A DNA stretch of 64,000 bases from Aphrocallistes beatrix (GCA_963281255.1 OY725490.1:868001-932000), one strand, 5' to 3'. Shown: positions 31,981 through 44,260, numbered from the stretch's first letter. A program made the numbers and translations. The notes: generated by a model not told the origin, from the sequence alone.

Positions 31981-34900
31981 AAAGATTGTAGTTGATTATT
32001 ATAAACATTGAAATGAATTTCACATTTATGATTAATTAGGTCACCAGACGAAACGTCAGTTTATGGTAACTGGTAAATTAGTGCCGAGTTTTGAAATGTG
32101 GGGGGCAGGTGCATTCTAATATTGTCAGTTAGCTTTTTTATGTTATCTTCTTTTCAGAATTCTACTGAATATTTTATTCTTATTCTAGATAGTAATATGA
32201 TATGTAGTACTATGCAATACATCAATTGACCAATGCAACCTCTGCCCCGTTTATTCGGACCCCTGGAGTAAGTGACTATAGTTAACTCATAGAGTCTGTT
32301 CATACAAGTTCGGTGCAAACTATCTATTCACCTGGTGTTAGAAGACTGGGAGCATGAACTGGAGAAGAAGTGCCAATGCAGTTGCTAGCAGCAACTGAGT
32401 AGTTGTACTCAGAGGTGAGGAGTAGCGTAGAGACGTGGAGATAGTAGCTAAGAAGTGTCCTAGCAATCTCAGATCCATTCAGATAGACCACGTACTCCAC
32501 TCCAAATGAAGCTGACTGCTGATTGGGTAGTGTCCAGCTGACATTCACTGAGGCAGAACAAGTGGACTGATTGAACGAGAGAAGAGAGTGAGTTACAGAA
32601 GTGGGAGCAGGAGATTCTAGAATTATCGAAAAGATAACTAACATTATTAGCAGTATTTTATCCAGATCTCATTTTAGCTTTCAAGAAAGTACTTCTATGA
32701 TTTATTATAGAATAAAATGCATCCATATGGTAAGCTATTTAATATCAATTCAAATTTGAGATATCATTTACATTACATACTTGCCAACTGTCCCGTTTTT
32801 GGCGGGACGTCCCGCTTTTTTCACTCTTCTATTGAGCTATTTTACGAGTGTCCCGCTTTTACATGAAATTTCCCCATTATGTCCCGCTTTTTAAATTCTA
32901 TGTATAGTACATTTCTATTGCGTCCCGCCATGTCCCGCCAAATTCAACGCTGAGTCCCGCTTTTATCATGGCTCAGGTTGGCATGTATATCATTAGTACT
33001 TGCTGACAATAACAGACAGAGTGGATAGGATACACTGTATAGTAATACCTCAGGACTGAAAAAGAATATTCTTATATGGCAAAAATTCCAAATATTCTTA
33101 TACATAGGTTTAGATTCTGGAAAAAATCCAACACTTATTGAAGATGTCGGTGTTCCATAATTAAGGATGGAGTTCTAAGCAAATTATTCCATACCGTTTT
33201 TTCTGATTACGGGTTATCTTTACTATCGGTTTATTCTTACTATTTTGATCTGAAAAGAAATACTAGTAAGAAAAAACAGTTTGAACTGTAGCTTTTTATA
33301 AACTCATCTACAAATTTGAAGAAATGTCAGTCGACAGACTGATAATGCAAATCAATTAAATGGCTTGACTCGTAGGGTATTTGCATACTAGACATCCTTA
33401 ATTGCGTTTAAAACAATTCTCTCCACATCAACCAACCAGATTTCAAGTTTAGAGAGTCATTGTAATTTAGGCATATGCATTGAGTTAGGTTTAATCCCTA
33501 TTGGTCAATAAAATGAAAGCCAACTGTAATATTAAATCCCTGGATTCTGATTGACTATACATTTTAACACATTTTGTGAAAAAGTGTGAATTTTTTTCCG
33601 AAATTGCACCCAGATTCAAATCTCCACCATATAACAAAGATATGGCCCAAATTTGTCGCACTTTGGTCAAACAGAATTTCCATGAGCGAGCATAGGATGT
33701 ACGGACATCGCAGGCCGATGATGATATAAGGCATCTCCTATACTAAATACTTCTACAGTTGAAGACTTTACAACAGCTACCTGGTGTTAGAAGATTGGAA
33801 GCATAAACTGGAGAAGAAGTGCCAATGCAGTTGCTAGCAGCTACTGAGTAGTTGTGCTCAGAGGTGGGGAGTAGCGTAGAGACGTGGAGATAGTAGCCAA
33901 GGAGTGTCCTAGCAATCTCAGATCCATTCAGATAGACCACGTACTCCACTCCAGATGAAGCTGACTGCTGATTGGGTAGTGTCCAGCTGACATTCACTGA
34001 GGCAGAACAAGTGGACTGATTGAACGAGAGAAGAGAGTGAGTTGCAGATATGGGAGCAGACGGAAATTCTAGAATATTCGAAATTGTGTAGAAAATATGC
34101 CGCTCTGATGAAAATATTTAACTTGCTTCCATGGATAAGTGATAATGTTCCGCATCCAATAGAAATGGACAAATAAAATTGAAATTGTTTGAATTTTGAA
34201 AAAATTACTACTTACTAATCAAAGTGGAATTAATTCATTGACTTTTTAGTTGAACTTATTTGGATCATATTAGGAGTATCGGGGATAATACATGCCTTGA
34301 GTACGAGGAGAAGTATACTTGGCAAACCACGAAATATGACATACAAAACTGTTAAATTGGGAAATTCGGATGTTGAAAGATATATATTTCTATTATTCAG
34401 ATTATTCCAACTCTTTCGCATCAGATAGGAATTCGCAATTAGGCTCTGTAAATTAAGAAAATTCCAACTGAAATCATCTATGAAATGTTGTGTGCTAACT
34501 AAAATAATTTTATGGGCATACAACGCGTGTAAGAAACCAGGATATTATACAGCCCTCTCTCCTAGTCTTAAACTCTATATTTTAATATGCAAAAATTGAT
34601 AAATAAAATCATAAATTGGATAATATTCTAAATTTTCACGCGGCCTAAACACTTTCGGGTTTAAAATATTACGCCTAAAGGAACGTCTCGCGCTCAGAGA
34701 TAATCCTTTGTAAGAAACCAATATCTTTCTATCTAATTTTCTACCAATGCAATGTAACAGCGATAGACGCTGACAAATTTATAAAGTCAAAATGGAAAAA
34801 GCTAGCAGAATATTTGTGTAGGCAGGAAATTGTCACAATCCATAAATTCCATGGGCAAGACCACTCTTTCACAGTCTGTTCATACAAGTTCGATGCAAAC

Positions 34901-35603
34901 TATCTATTCACCTGGTATTAGAAGACTGGTAGCATAAACTGGATTAGAAGTGCCAATGCAGTTGCTAACAGCAACTGAGTAGTTGTACTCAGAGGTGGGG
35001 AGTAGCGTAGAGATGTGGAGATAGTAGCTAAGAAGTGTCCTAGCAATCTCAGATCCATTCAGATAGACCACGTACTCCACTCCAGATGAAGCTGACTGCT
35101 GATTGGGTAGTGTCCAGCTGACATTCACTGAGGCAGAACAAGTGGACTGATTGAACGAGAGAAGAGAGTGAGATACAGATGTGGGAGCAGATGAAAATTC
35201 TAGAATATTCGAAATTGTGTAGAAAATATGCCACTCTGGTGGAAATATTTAGTCTGTTTCTATGAGTAGGCACAATGTTCCACATCCAGTAGAAATGTGC
35301 AAAAAAGTTAATAGGAATAGTTTGAATTTTAGGAAAATTCCACTTAGCAAAGTGGGAATGAATTTATTTGCAACTTTTCTTTTATAGCTTATTCGGAGTA
35401 TGTGAGGAGTATTGAGGACATTATACGAACTCTTTGAATACAGGGATAAATATATTTGGCTAACTGCAGATATTCCATACAAAGATTGTTAAATTTGGCA
35501 TATTTTATCAATGTACTAGGAGTATTTCCAACTTTTCCCGCCAATTTGGAATTCTTATCTAGGCTGCGCCAAGAACATCCTTACAATTAAAACTCGATTA
35601 ATC

Positions 35604-35643
<40 letters not shown>

Positions 35644-38260
35644 NNNNNNNNNNNNNNNNNNNNNNNNNNNNNNNNNNNNNNNNNNNNNNNNNNNNNNNNN
35701 NNNNNNNNNNNNNNNNNNNNNNNNNNNNNNNNNNNNNNNNNNNNNNNNNNNNNNNNNNNNNNNNNNNNNNNNNNNNNNNNNNNNNNNNNNNNNNNNNNNN
35801 NNNNNNNNNNNNNNNNNNNNNNNNNNNNNNNNNNNNNNNNNNNAATCTCAGATCCATTCAGATAGACCACGTACTCCACTCCAGATGAAGCTGACTGCTG
35901 ATTGGGTAGTGTCCAGCTGACATTCACTGAGGCAGAACAAGTGGACTGATTGAACGAGAGAAGAGAGTGAGATACAGATGTGGGAGCAGATGGAAATTCT
36001 AAAGTATGTTTGAGTATTTGTAGTTCTGAAATACTTCATAAACTTATTCGTAGTATGATATCACATATGTAGTTCATGACAGGAGAATGTTTGGAATCTA
36101 GCTCTTGTAGTTACCTGGAGTTAGGAGAGTCGCTGCAAACACTTGAGAAGTTGTTCCAATACAGTTCTCAGCTGCTACTGAGTAGTTGTACTCAGTGCTT
36201 GCAGACAGCGTAGAGACGTGAAGAGTGGAGTCAAGCATTGTTCTAGCAATCTCAGATCCATTCAGATACACCACGTATGTCACTGCAGATGAAGCTACCA
36301 ACTGATTGGGTAGTGTCCAACTGATATTCACTGATGCAGAACAAGTGGACTGATCGAATGAAATGATGAAATGTATTGGTGGAGATGATAGAGCCAATGG
36401 TAAGACTAAAAAATGCATTTGTAATTTTTTGTAAAAATATACAATGAATAACTATTTGGTCTAAATATAAGCTATTCTGTACAAACAATTTCCTTCTGCT
36501 TCAATAGACATACAATACAACCTCGATTATCCGAAAGAGCATAACTTCACTACAGTAAAAATGTACCCAAACATTTCCTGATTTAATTGTTCGATTCATT
36601 AACATACAATGTAACCCATCATCAAAAGGAAAAAGAGTATTTGCCCCCGAGCATAAATTATGCCAGTCTTTTTAAAATTTCAGTCTGTGACTTCATTTTA
36701 ATTCTATTCAATAGGATCTAAATACAATATGCAGCAGGATCTGTCAAAAGTTGGTCCACCCCAGAATCGTCCTTCCTACCTTTAGGGGTACATGCACCCC
36801 CGGTTGAGAACTACTGCTATGTACAGGGTGATTCAAAAATTATGCAACAAATTTTGCTGAAGTATTATACTTACACAAGTGGATCTAACATCCGACATTT
36901 AGTTTTACTTGAAAAGTATAAGGATTATTTTAATCATTTTGCAATCCAATTGCCTGTATTTTTGAATATATTTGCTAAGGTGGATCATAAATGTTCAAAG
37001 TGCGAAAATCAGATACTACATAGTGACATTAGAGGCTGAGAGAAAGCTTTGCAGTGGTGTTACATCAGTGAGCGTTGAATTATTAAAGTGTTAAATTATG
37101 ACTATACGCGTACGAGTAGCACGCTTATAAAAACCGGAAGTGATGATATTTTTCGAAAAAAATAGTGATGATGAACACCAGGAGCGCCGAACTTTTCGAA
37201 ATCTATGGGTAATTTTGGCGTTCTAGGGGGGGCTCAGCCATAAAATTTGTATTGCGTCTATGGGCCACTTCGATTCCAGGGGGGGCTTGATCCCCCAGCC
37301 CCCCCGGGTTCGGCGCCTATGATGAAAACTACACACCATAAAGAGATCCTATATGCAAAATTTGGTAAAATAAAACTGTAAATTCCACAGTACTGCTCGT
37401 ATAGGGATACATGGATACATACGGACGGATGAGGTACGCCGTCCTTGCCATAATCTCTCAACAGAAACTGCACTAAAATATCTCAGACCAGATTTAACAG
37501 CAAAAGCTGGTCCCTGAACAAATTTGACCTGACAGACCCTCGTAAGTTTAGCATTTCTGTTAATTTAACAAATCGACTGTTTAAACAATGAATTTGAATA
37601 ATGACACAACATACCAACAGATTGTAACTCCAATGTTACATTCACACTTGCTGTCGGTGGAGTATTATCACTAAGAAAGTAAGTTTGTCCACATCCGAAA
37701 ATGAGACTTCCATCTCCCATCATGTAAGGGGAAATAGTGAGATTTCCTGAAATCACTGTAAAACTTTGCACATCAGGAGTCGCCGTCAATCGAGTCAAAT
37801 CAAACCCTTCAAAATCGGTACCCACATTCACAGTTAACACTGATGCAAAATTTTCAGAATCGTCGATGATGAATGTAATTTCAGGTGTCAAGAAAGTGTT
37901 GTTGGCAGGATCAGGAACAGATACGGAACATACAATATCAACACTATCTCCTATGCAGGCATAGGCTGGAACCTGTTGGATCGATAGGCCTAAAATATTA
38001 CAGCAAATAAAGGTTACACAAATGTCTTTACAATATGATCGACTCCTTGTTAATGGATGACAAATTAGCAGAAACAACCATGATGAGCTTAGATTAAAAG
38101 ATGCAAATTTTAAAGAACATTGCATTTTTCAGATAGTTTTTCTAATGCAACTTGAGGATGATTTCTAAATAATTTACTTAGTGGATTTCTACAGATGAAT
38201 ATTGAACCTACCTTGAATGTGAAGAAGTGAGAGGAAAGAGAGTAAGACACATAATTGCAT
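29909..38260 (-). CDS. Gene D: long Ig/FN3 single-pass receptor (about 906 aa)
   Basis: Fourteen exons, read right to left: 38212-38260, 37615-37989, 36115-36405, one ending in the assembly gap (begins 35998), 34912-35199, 33781-34068, 32332-32616, 31659-31949, 31400-31470, 31060-31327, 30712-30750, 30210-30248, 30005-30121 and 29909-29940. If the gapped exon has its usual 288 bases, the total stays in frame to the TGA at 29911-29909. Domains: signal peptide (MQLCVLLSFLSLLHIQ), Ig-like, five FN3 of the QSTCSASVN type, one FN3 of a second type (VDLFNSTTCKS), a split FN3-like domain, Thr/Ser stalk, transmembrane IAAIVLGIIGFLILAFCI, and a short tail ending EKREEE. The upstream in-frame Met used in A and B is AAG here, so translation must start at the second Met. 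The final GAGTGAGT could instead be a splice donor to a further tail exon, as in B. Confidence 0.8.
32777..32988. mobile_element. TTGCCAAC-family MITE in a gene D intron
   Basis: Ends ATACTTGCCAACTGTCCCG and CAGGTTGGCATGTAT. The interior is close to the copy at 25467. Confidence 0.65.
33325..33475. repeat. Dispersed segment shared with the gene A upstream region
   Basis: GTCAGTCGACAGACTGATAA to GTTTAGAGAGTCATTGTA matches 6875-7015 in the same orientation. No inverted ends; probably a piece of receptor-cluster duplication. Confidence 0.5.
35607..35643. repeat. (TA)n microsatellite at the gap edge
   Basis: About 18 TA units run directly into the run of N. The repeat probably stopped the assembly. 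Confidence 0.9.
35644..35843. other. Assembly gap (200 N)
   Basis: Exactly 200 undetermined bases, a typical placeholder size. It removes the 3' part of one FN3 exon of gene D. Because neighbouring FN3 exon-intron units are so alike, whole units may be missing or collapsed here; the five-FN3 count for gene D is a minimum. Confidence 0.95.
37179..37321. mobile_element. CGCCGAAC-family MITE, third copy
   Basis: Ends CAGGAGCGCCGAAC and GTTCGGCGCCTATG. Flanks ATGAACAC (37171-37178) and ATGAAAAC (37322-37329), a 7/8 match. It is in intron 2 of gene D, in the opposite orientation to the others. Confidence 0.75.
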
Positions 38261-40300
38261 CTTGGATGAATGCAGGAACTGAAAAGTATTCTTCTTAACC
38301 TCTTTAGGTGAAGCAGAAAATCACTAATACGAATAAAAAGGGACTATGAAATATATAATAATAGAGTTAATCTCTACAGATAGATGGATTACGATAAGCA
38401 TTCCATAGAATGAGTATTGAATTGATGAATTCTTTAAAGTTTTAAGTATTAGGAAGTCAGATACATACTCCAGGAAATAGTGACAATCGTTAAAAATGCC
38501 AGGTTGTAGTGAAGCTATTTTATTTTGGTAAGTATTTGAGTCGGAGAATTATTCAAAGAGAATAGATTTCAAAATGTATTATATAGCTTTTTAATGTTTG
38601 AGTTATATTTATTCAAAAATGGATTAGCCACACTATCTCCATATGGAATATTCGATGGTTTACAAATCTTTTGATCAATAGTTTTTGTATTGAAAGAATT
38701 TGTTTTCTCAGTTTCAGTTCTAGAACAAGCCATGTATGTTGGATCTGATGATATTACAGATCCATATCAAAGTCTCAACATACACTACACTCTATGTACT
38801 TTCAATTTATGCATCAAATTGGTTTGGCACTCATATAATATAATGATGTCTGCGTCTGGAGGAATTAATTAATGAGAATTGAATGAATAAACATTTTTAG
38901 AATATTGCACCATAATACATGCGTAGAAATATAATAGAAAGTTCCTATTTATGAATAAATAGCTTAATACAATTACTGTTATGAACTCTTACCAAGATTG
39001 AAGCCCTCTGAGAATGGTTAACTAAGCTTTACTGAATTTTCAATTTACATTCCTGTAGCTGATCTCTAAGATTATATTTTGTAGGGAAACCAGTCAACTT
39101 ATACCAATTACAAAAAAGAAATGTACGATTTCAATGTATTTTGAATGAGAAATCTGTAAGAACACTGCAAAAAGCAGGATTTTCTGTTGACTTGGTACGA
39201 GTGACATTCTTTTGTACTTGTGAAACCTAAATATAGTAACATAACTTCTAAAATGAAACTACATAAATACAATTAATAATAATACAATGAATTACTTGAG
39301 TTTTTAGGCTATAGTTCCACTAAGTTCTGAACTCAGACGAAAACGTCGACTCATCATGGAACTATGACATCATTGTAACCTTTTTTATAATTAGAAATTT
39401 CAGTTTTTCGGCTATAATTCAGTCACTTTAGATGATAAAAGACTGAAATTTTAATTAAATGTGTATATTAATATTTTTCACATGTGATACAACTATCACC
39501 AAAAAGTTATGACGTCATCATTACGCATCAAAAAAATTTTAAATTGACAAATTTGATGATTTTTCGAGTGATATCGATTTTAATAATAATACAGACATAT
39601 TTAGAGATGTTATCTCCCATAATTAATCAATGTGACCCCAGGCATTCTCTCTACATACTATATTGAAATTAATTCATTGGCTACAAAACCAAATAAGCGA
39701 GATGGAATATAATTAAGGAAAAGTTTATATGTTTGAAGTATGAATTTAAAATGTGTCTTGCTCCACTGTATGGGGTTATGTGGGCTTTAATATCAAGTGT
39801 TTAGTTGGCAAAACAATTAGCTGATAATTATTCGAAATGATGGCAATCTTTAATTAAAACAGATATTTTAAGATTTGAAGTTTTTAGCAAAATCTCTATA
39901 GTAATTTCTGAACATTGTTCTCACCAGAAAATGATGGGTTATTATCAAATGATAGGTCTATATTAAAGCTGAAATCTCACTGATAATTTATATCTCAAGT
40001 GATTAAAACATTAATTAGCGAAAATGAGGAAATCTTTAGGGATATATTCACTAATTTAGGAATGAATAACACATTTGCCAATTTGGAGTAAATTGTAATA
40101 GAAAGAAGGTTCTGATGATTTGTATCTAATTATTAAACAGTTTCAGATCGATGAGAAGTTTATTCAAGGAAAAAATACTTTAAGTAGTATACTTTGGCAA
40201 CGAATCAAAACTTACCATTTGCATTATGCCTTAGTTTAATATTTAATTCTACTAGTAGTATTAGAGCATTTTCAATATTGAACAAAGTTCATATAGATGT
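38261..40300 (-). promoter_or_regulatory. Upstream region of gene D, shared with genes B and A
   Basis: The first ~1.1 kb mirrors 11205-12225 upstream of gene B, including TAGTGATTTTCTGCTTCACC beside the first exon, TACTCCAGG, and a CAAGTACAAAAGAATG-type run. The distal part (39740-40280) matches 7566-8100 and 27640-27860. No open frame of interest. A core promoter cannot be picked out by eye. Confidence 0.5.
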
Positions 40301-40309
40301 TACAGTTAT

Positions 40310-40435
40310 ATTGTGAAGTTAGGGATTTCATGAAGTGCCTAGTGATCTCACGAAATTAATAGGCGTTTCGTGAAATGAGTGTGGGATTTTCGTGAAATCA
40401 CAGGCTTTTCATGAAATAACTAATTACACAGATTG
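40310..40435. repeat. Cluster of TTTCGTGAAAT-like words
   Basis: Five near-copies of the half-palindromic word TTTC(G/A)TGAAAT occur within about 120 bases, 180-300 bases upstream of the NHL protein start. This could be a short minisatellite or a cluster of protein-binding sites. Confidence 0.5.
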
Positions 40436-40612
40436 ACTGATAAGGTGCACTTACTATAGTAAGATGTTCAATATATGGATTATATTAGAATAGGTGGAGT
40501 GAAAGCTGAAACTTAATCTCTTTTCATAGACATTATCAAGAGTGATAGTCAGTATTAATTACATTTCAGTTGTATATGCATATTATAACTATTGTCAATT
40601 TCGAGTGAATGA

Positions 40613-41761
40613 ATGGCTACGCGTGAAGATATAATAGAAGATTTAGAGGGAATGGGTTGGTTCGATACTTTGACACAGGAAATAGAAGAGAAGTTCCTTT
40701 ATTTCCATTCTCTCCTCGAAACACGAAGAGTGTATCTTCAGGATAAAGTGAAAAATATGAGAGAACTCTACAAGGAACATCAGAAATCGTCCGAGGTAAT
40801 AGAACAGTTAGATGTGATTATAAGAACAACCAAAGAAGTTTTAACTGCAAGCCTAATCGCTGGAGATAAAGATGTACTAATTAAAACGTGTGATGACAGG
40901 ATAGAAGAACTGAAAAGGAGTAAGTTAGATCTGGAACGCTTCTCAAAATTGAAATTCGTTGTGAATAGTGAGGAGTTTTCAGGTTGCGTAAAAAGAATGC
41001 ATTTAAGAGAAATAGAAGCAATGGAGTATATTAAGAGAAGAGAACCTCTTGTCATGAAAGGGAAGAGAGGATACGGTGAAGAAGAGGTTTTTACTCCCAG
41101 AGGTATTTCTTTTGATAGTGCGACTGATGAAGTGTTCATAGCTGAATATCATAAGGACCTAGTATGTGTCTATTCCTTTGGAGGAAATTATATTAGAAAA
41201 TTTGGAAATAAACGGTTGAGTGGCCCTTGTGGTATCTGTCTATCTGGAAAATTTCTATTTGTCTCAAGTTCAGCGGACTCAGTAATTCACAAGTTTGCTA
41301 GAACTGGAGAGTTTGTAGCAAGCACTAGCTTAGAAGGTGAGAATGCTATTCAGCTTAAACATCCAAGAGGACTGTGTGTGCATAATGAATACGTGTATGT
41401 TTGTAATAGTGGGTATGGAAGAATCGCAGTATTGAGGCTAGATTTGACATTTGTTAAGAATTTCGGTGAATACGAGTTAAAGTATCCAGAAGATATTAAA
41501 ATATTCAATAATCAGATTTTTGTCTTTACTGATATTTCCAACTCAATTGACATATTTGATGCAAACCACAATCATCTTCGTTCCATCCATTTCACGAGTC
41601 AGATATCTACCAGCGCTTACTTCTTCACAATAGACAATAAGGGGAACTTTATAGTAAGTGATTATAAAGCTGGTTGTTTGAAAGTGTTCAATCCTTCAGG
41701 AGAATATGTAGAGACACTAGGAGAAGGATATCTAACTCTACCCCTCAAGGTGTTGCCATAG
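40613..41761 (+). CDS. Coiled-coil NHL-repeat protein, TRIM2/3/71-like without RING or B-box
   Basis: Single-exon reading frame of 382 residues. Residues 1 to about 130 are charged and helical (ITTKEVL-, RIEELKRSKLDLERF-type heptads), like the coiled coil that follows B-boxes in TRIM proteins. From about residue 145, blades of an NHL propeller follow: FTPRGISFD...VFIAEYHKDLVCVYS, SGPCGICLS...VHKF-type, KHPRGLCVH...YVYVCNSGYGRIAVL, KYPEDIKIF, and FIVSDYKAGCLKVFNPSGEY. No RING or B-box cysteines are present, so a ubiquitin-ligase role is not supported; such propellers bind protein or RNA partners. The frame ends just where another blade begins. One base off frame, the DNA continues VAIDNQQRIVVINQ to a natural-looking stop at 41821-41823. 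A one-base slip near 41741 has either shortened the protein by about 25 residues or is a sequencing error. Confidence 0.8.
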   Translation: MATREDIIEDLEGMGWFDTLTQEIEEKFLYFHSLLETRRVYLQDKVKNMRELYKEHQKSSEVIEQLDVIIRTTKEVLTASLIAGDKDVLIKTCDDRIEELKRSKLDLERFSKLKFVVNSEEFSGCVKRMHLREIEAMEYIKRREPLVMKGKRGYGEEEVFTPRGISFDSATDEVFIAEYHKDLVCVYSFGGNYIRKFGNKRLSGPCGICLSGKFLFVSSSADSVIHKFARTGEFVASTSLEGENAIQLKHPRGLCVHNEYVYVCNSGYGRIAVLRLDLTFVKNFGEYELKYPEDIKIFNNQIFVFTDISNSIDIFDANHNHLRSIHFTSQISTSAYFFTIDNKGNFIVSDYKAGCLKVFNPSGEYVETLGEGYLTLPLKVLP

Positions 41762-41823
41762 ATAATCAACAGCGTATTGTCGTTATTAACCAGTCGGAAT
41801 CTAAATGTTTCCAAATTTACTGA

Positions 41824-44260
41824 CCTTTTTCTTATTCATCATTTTTGTTAAATTTAAAGCTTATTATTTACTTTAGGTTTCAAATTTCCCAGTTAACCCT
41901 TGTAATCGTGCCTAACTCTTTTAGATTTATTTCATAATTGTTCTTATTACAAATCCTATTAAAAACATTTAAGCAAATTTTTTCAAACTTTATTATTGAT
42001 AATATTACTGAATATATCATTGATATAATAATAAGTTAGGGGAAGGCAGTGCCCAATCTTTTTACCGTAATACACTCTAAAACAGTGGCCCTGTCATAAA
42101 AAAATTGTCTGCCACCAAAGTTGGTCTGATATACTATTTCAAGCCCCGTCGACATGGCCTTCCCAAGCCAAAATTGGTTCATGAACAATTTGGGTGGCAT
42201 TCATTTCCTTAAAATAAAGCTTGCGATGTGATAATGTGAATACGATCGCTCTAGAAGGTCTCTATAGCTGATAGTGCTTCACTCCATGCCTATGATAGTT
42301 TGATCAGGAAACTTCAATGATACTAATTCCCCGCACCAATCAATCTTTATATCGCATCACTACCATACAAGATTCAGATAATTAGTATTGTTCTGAGATT
42401 TAGTATTCTACAGAGGCGGTGCTAGCGCTCTACAAGTGGAGAACAGGTAGGCTATAGGTGGGGTACAGGTAGGGTACAGGTGGAGTACGGGTAAGGTACA
42501 GGTAGGGTACAGGTAGGGTACAGGTGGAGTACGGGTAGGGTACAGGTAGAGTACAGGTAGGGTACAGGTAGGGTACAGGTAGAGTACAGGTAGGGTACAG
42601 GTAGGGTACAGGTGGAGTACGGGTAGGGTACAGGTAGAGTACAGGTAGGGTACAGGTAGGGTACAGGTAGGGTACAGGTGGAGTACGGGTAGGGTACAGG
42701 TAGAGTACAGGTAGGGTACAGGTGGGGTACAGGTGGGGTACAGGTAGGGTACAGGTGGGGTACAGGTGGGGTACAGGTAGGGTACAGGTGGAGTACGGGT
42801 AGGGTACAGGTAGAGTACAGGTAGGGTACAGGTAGGGTACAGGTGGGGTACAGGTGGGGTACAGGTGGGGTACAGGTGGGGTACAGGTGGGGTACAGGTA
42901 GGGTACAGGTAGGGTAGGGTCACAATTAGAGAACAGGCGGGGAATAGGTGGGACACAGGTGGAACAGGTGGGGTATAGGCCGGGTACAGGTGAGGCACAG
43001 CAATTTCAGGTAAGACACAGGCCTCGTGCCGCCACTGGTATTGTATGAGCCTTAATTAAATTATTGTGATGCATCTGTATTGTTTTAACACTATTTCATC
43101 AGTCAACTTATTAACCCATAAAGTTTAATAGTTGGCTGAATAAATAGCACAAATATTTCAAGGTTAATTTCCGACTAATATTCTTCCAAGGTAATCAGCT
43201 TACTGAAACTAATTTCTTTTAGTGACTAATTAATTGGATACTTCTGATAAAGACTCTAATATAATACCACTCATTAGATTGAGACTTGTAATGGTATCGT
43301 ATATAGATTTGCCTGTAATTTTGGATTAGCAAGTTATTGATATCTCAAGCAAGCTGAATTCCGTTTCCTGAATACTTGTAGTAATTTCACCTATAGTGAG
43401 TTACAAGCGAAATTAAAAGCGAAACAAGGAATTACTCATAATCTGTGATTGCATTTAAAGAGTTAAAATGAACACATCTGAAATACCCAACTGCTCCTAA
43501 CACACTTCATCTGTGTATAGCAAGTAGTAGTATTGGTATTTCATTAGGAGAACTCGTTACTTCAATCAGAATGAATAATGAGTTGTCGCAAGTAAATTCC
43601 ATATAATAGTCTACTATAAATTCTCATCACTCACAGCCTTAGTAAATATTAGTTTCTCAATCGAGTCTGTATATTGTTTATTGGAACACAATCTCGGAAC
43701 TGATGAAGATTATTTAGAAAAAGCTCTGATTATTAATTAACTATAACTCCACCATTATGCCAACCGTCCTGTTTTCGTCAGGTTTACTTTCAATTGTTGC
43801 AACTAATTAATGGGGTCTCATATTTTCACAGCTGTGGGCGAATATTCAAAAGCTAGCATTAAACTTTGAGGATTTACATCCCAAAAATAACATTTTTGAA
43901 AAACAATATGTCCATCGTTCTGATTTGAATCCATGCAAAAAGTCTAGTAACAAACCTCTTTGCTTTATTGTCTAAATATTTACACTAATTCATTGTTTTC
44001 GACAGAAATTCATGAATTTTACTTGTAAAAATTTGATAATACAGTATAATTTCCATCTTTTGAAACCACTGAAAATCATCAAATTTTCCAACATCAGGTT
44101 AAAGATTAGTCCCCAAATTCATATTTCTATCAATTAAAATTGACATCGGTTAACCGGTTAACCGCCCTGGAGGAAACCAAAATAACCGAACCCTAAAATC
44201 TGTTAACCAACCCCAATCCTGATCTAAACTCCTTACGAATGTTTGTCTATTAGATTCAGG
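41824..44260. other. Spacer between the NHL gene and gene F
   Basis: No gene is supported. It holds the hAT-type element with a minisatellite (42411-43037), a trace of a TTGCCAAC-family start near 43757 (ATGCCAACCGTCCTG), and otherwise AT-rich DNA with no pattern I recognise. Confidence 0.5.
42411..43037. mobile_element. hAT-type MITE carrying an expanded ~10-bp minisatellite
   Basis: Ends CAGAGGCGGTGCTAGCGC and GCCTCGTGCCGCCACTG. Flanked by GTATTCTA (42403-42410) and GTATTGTA (43038-43045), a 7/8 match. From about 42445 to 42925 the interior is a tandem array of 10-base units (GGTAGGGTACA/GGTGGGGTACA variants) with higher-order blocks, e.g. GGTGGAGTACGGGTAGGGTA recurring. A Pro/Tyr/Cys-rich open frame on the minus strand is a product of the repeat and not a gene. 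Confidence 0.8.

Noticed and set aside
35598-35927. Open frames across the run of N
   Set aside because: They exist only because undetermined bases contain no stop; only the FN3 part at 35844-35998 is real.
42408-42998. 196-residue Pro/Tyr/Cys/Thr-rich open frame on the minus strand
   Set aside because: It is the translation of the 10-base minisatellite inside the hAT-type element; three units equal ten codons, so stops are avoided by repetition alone.
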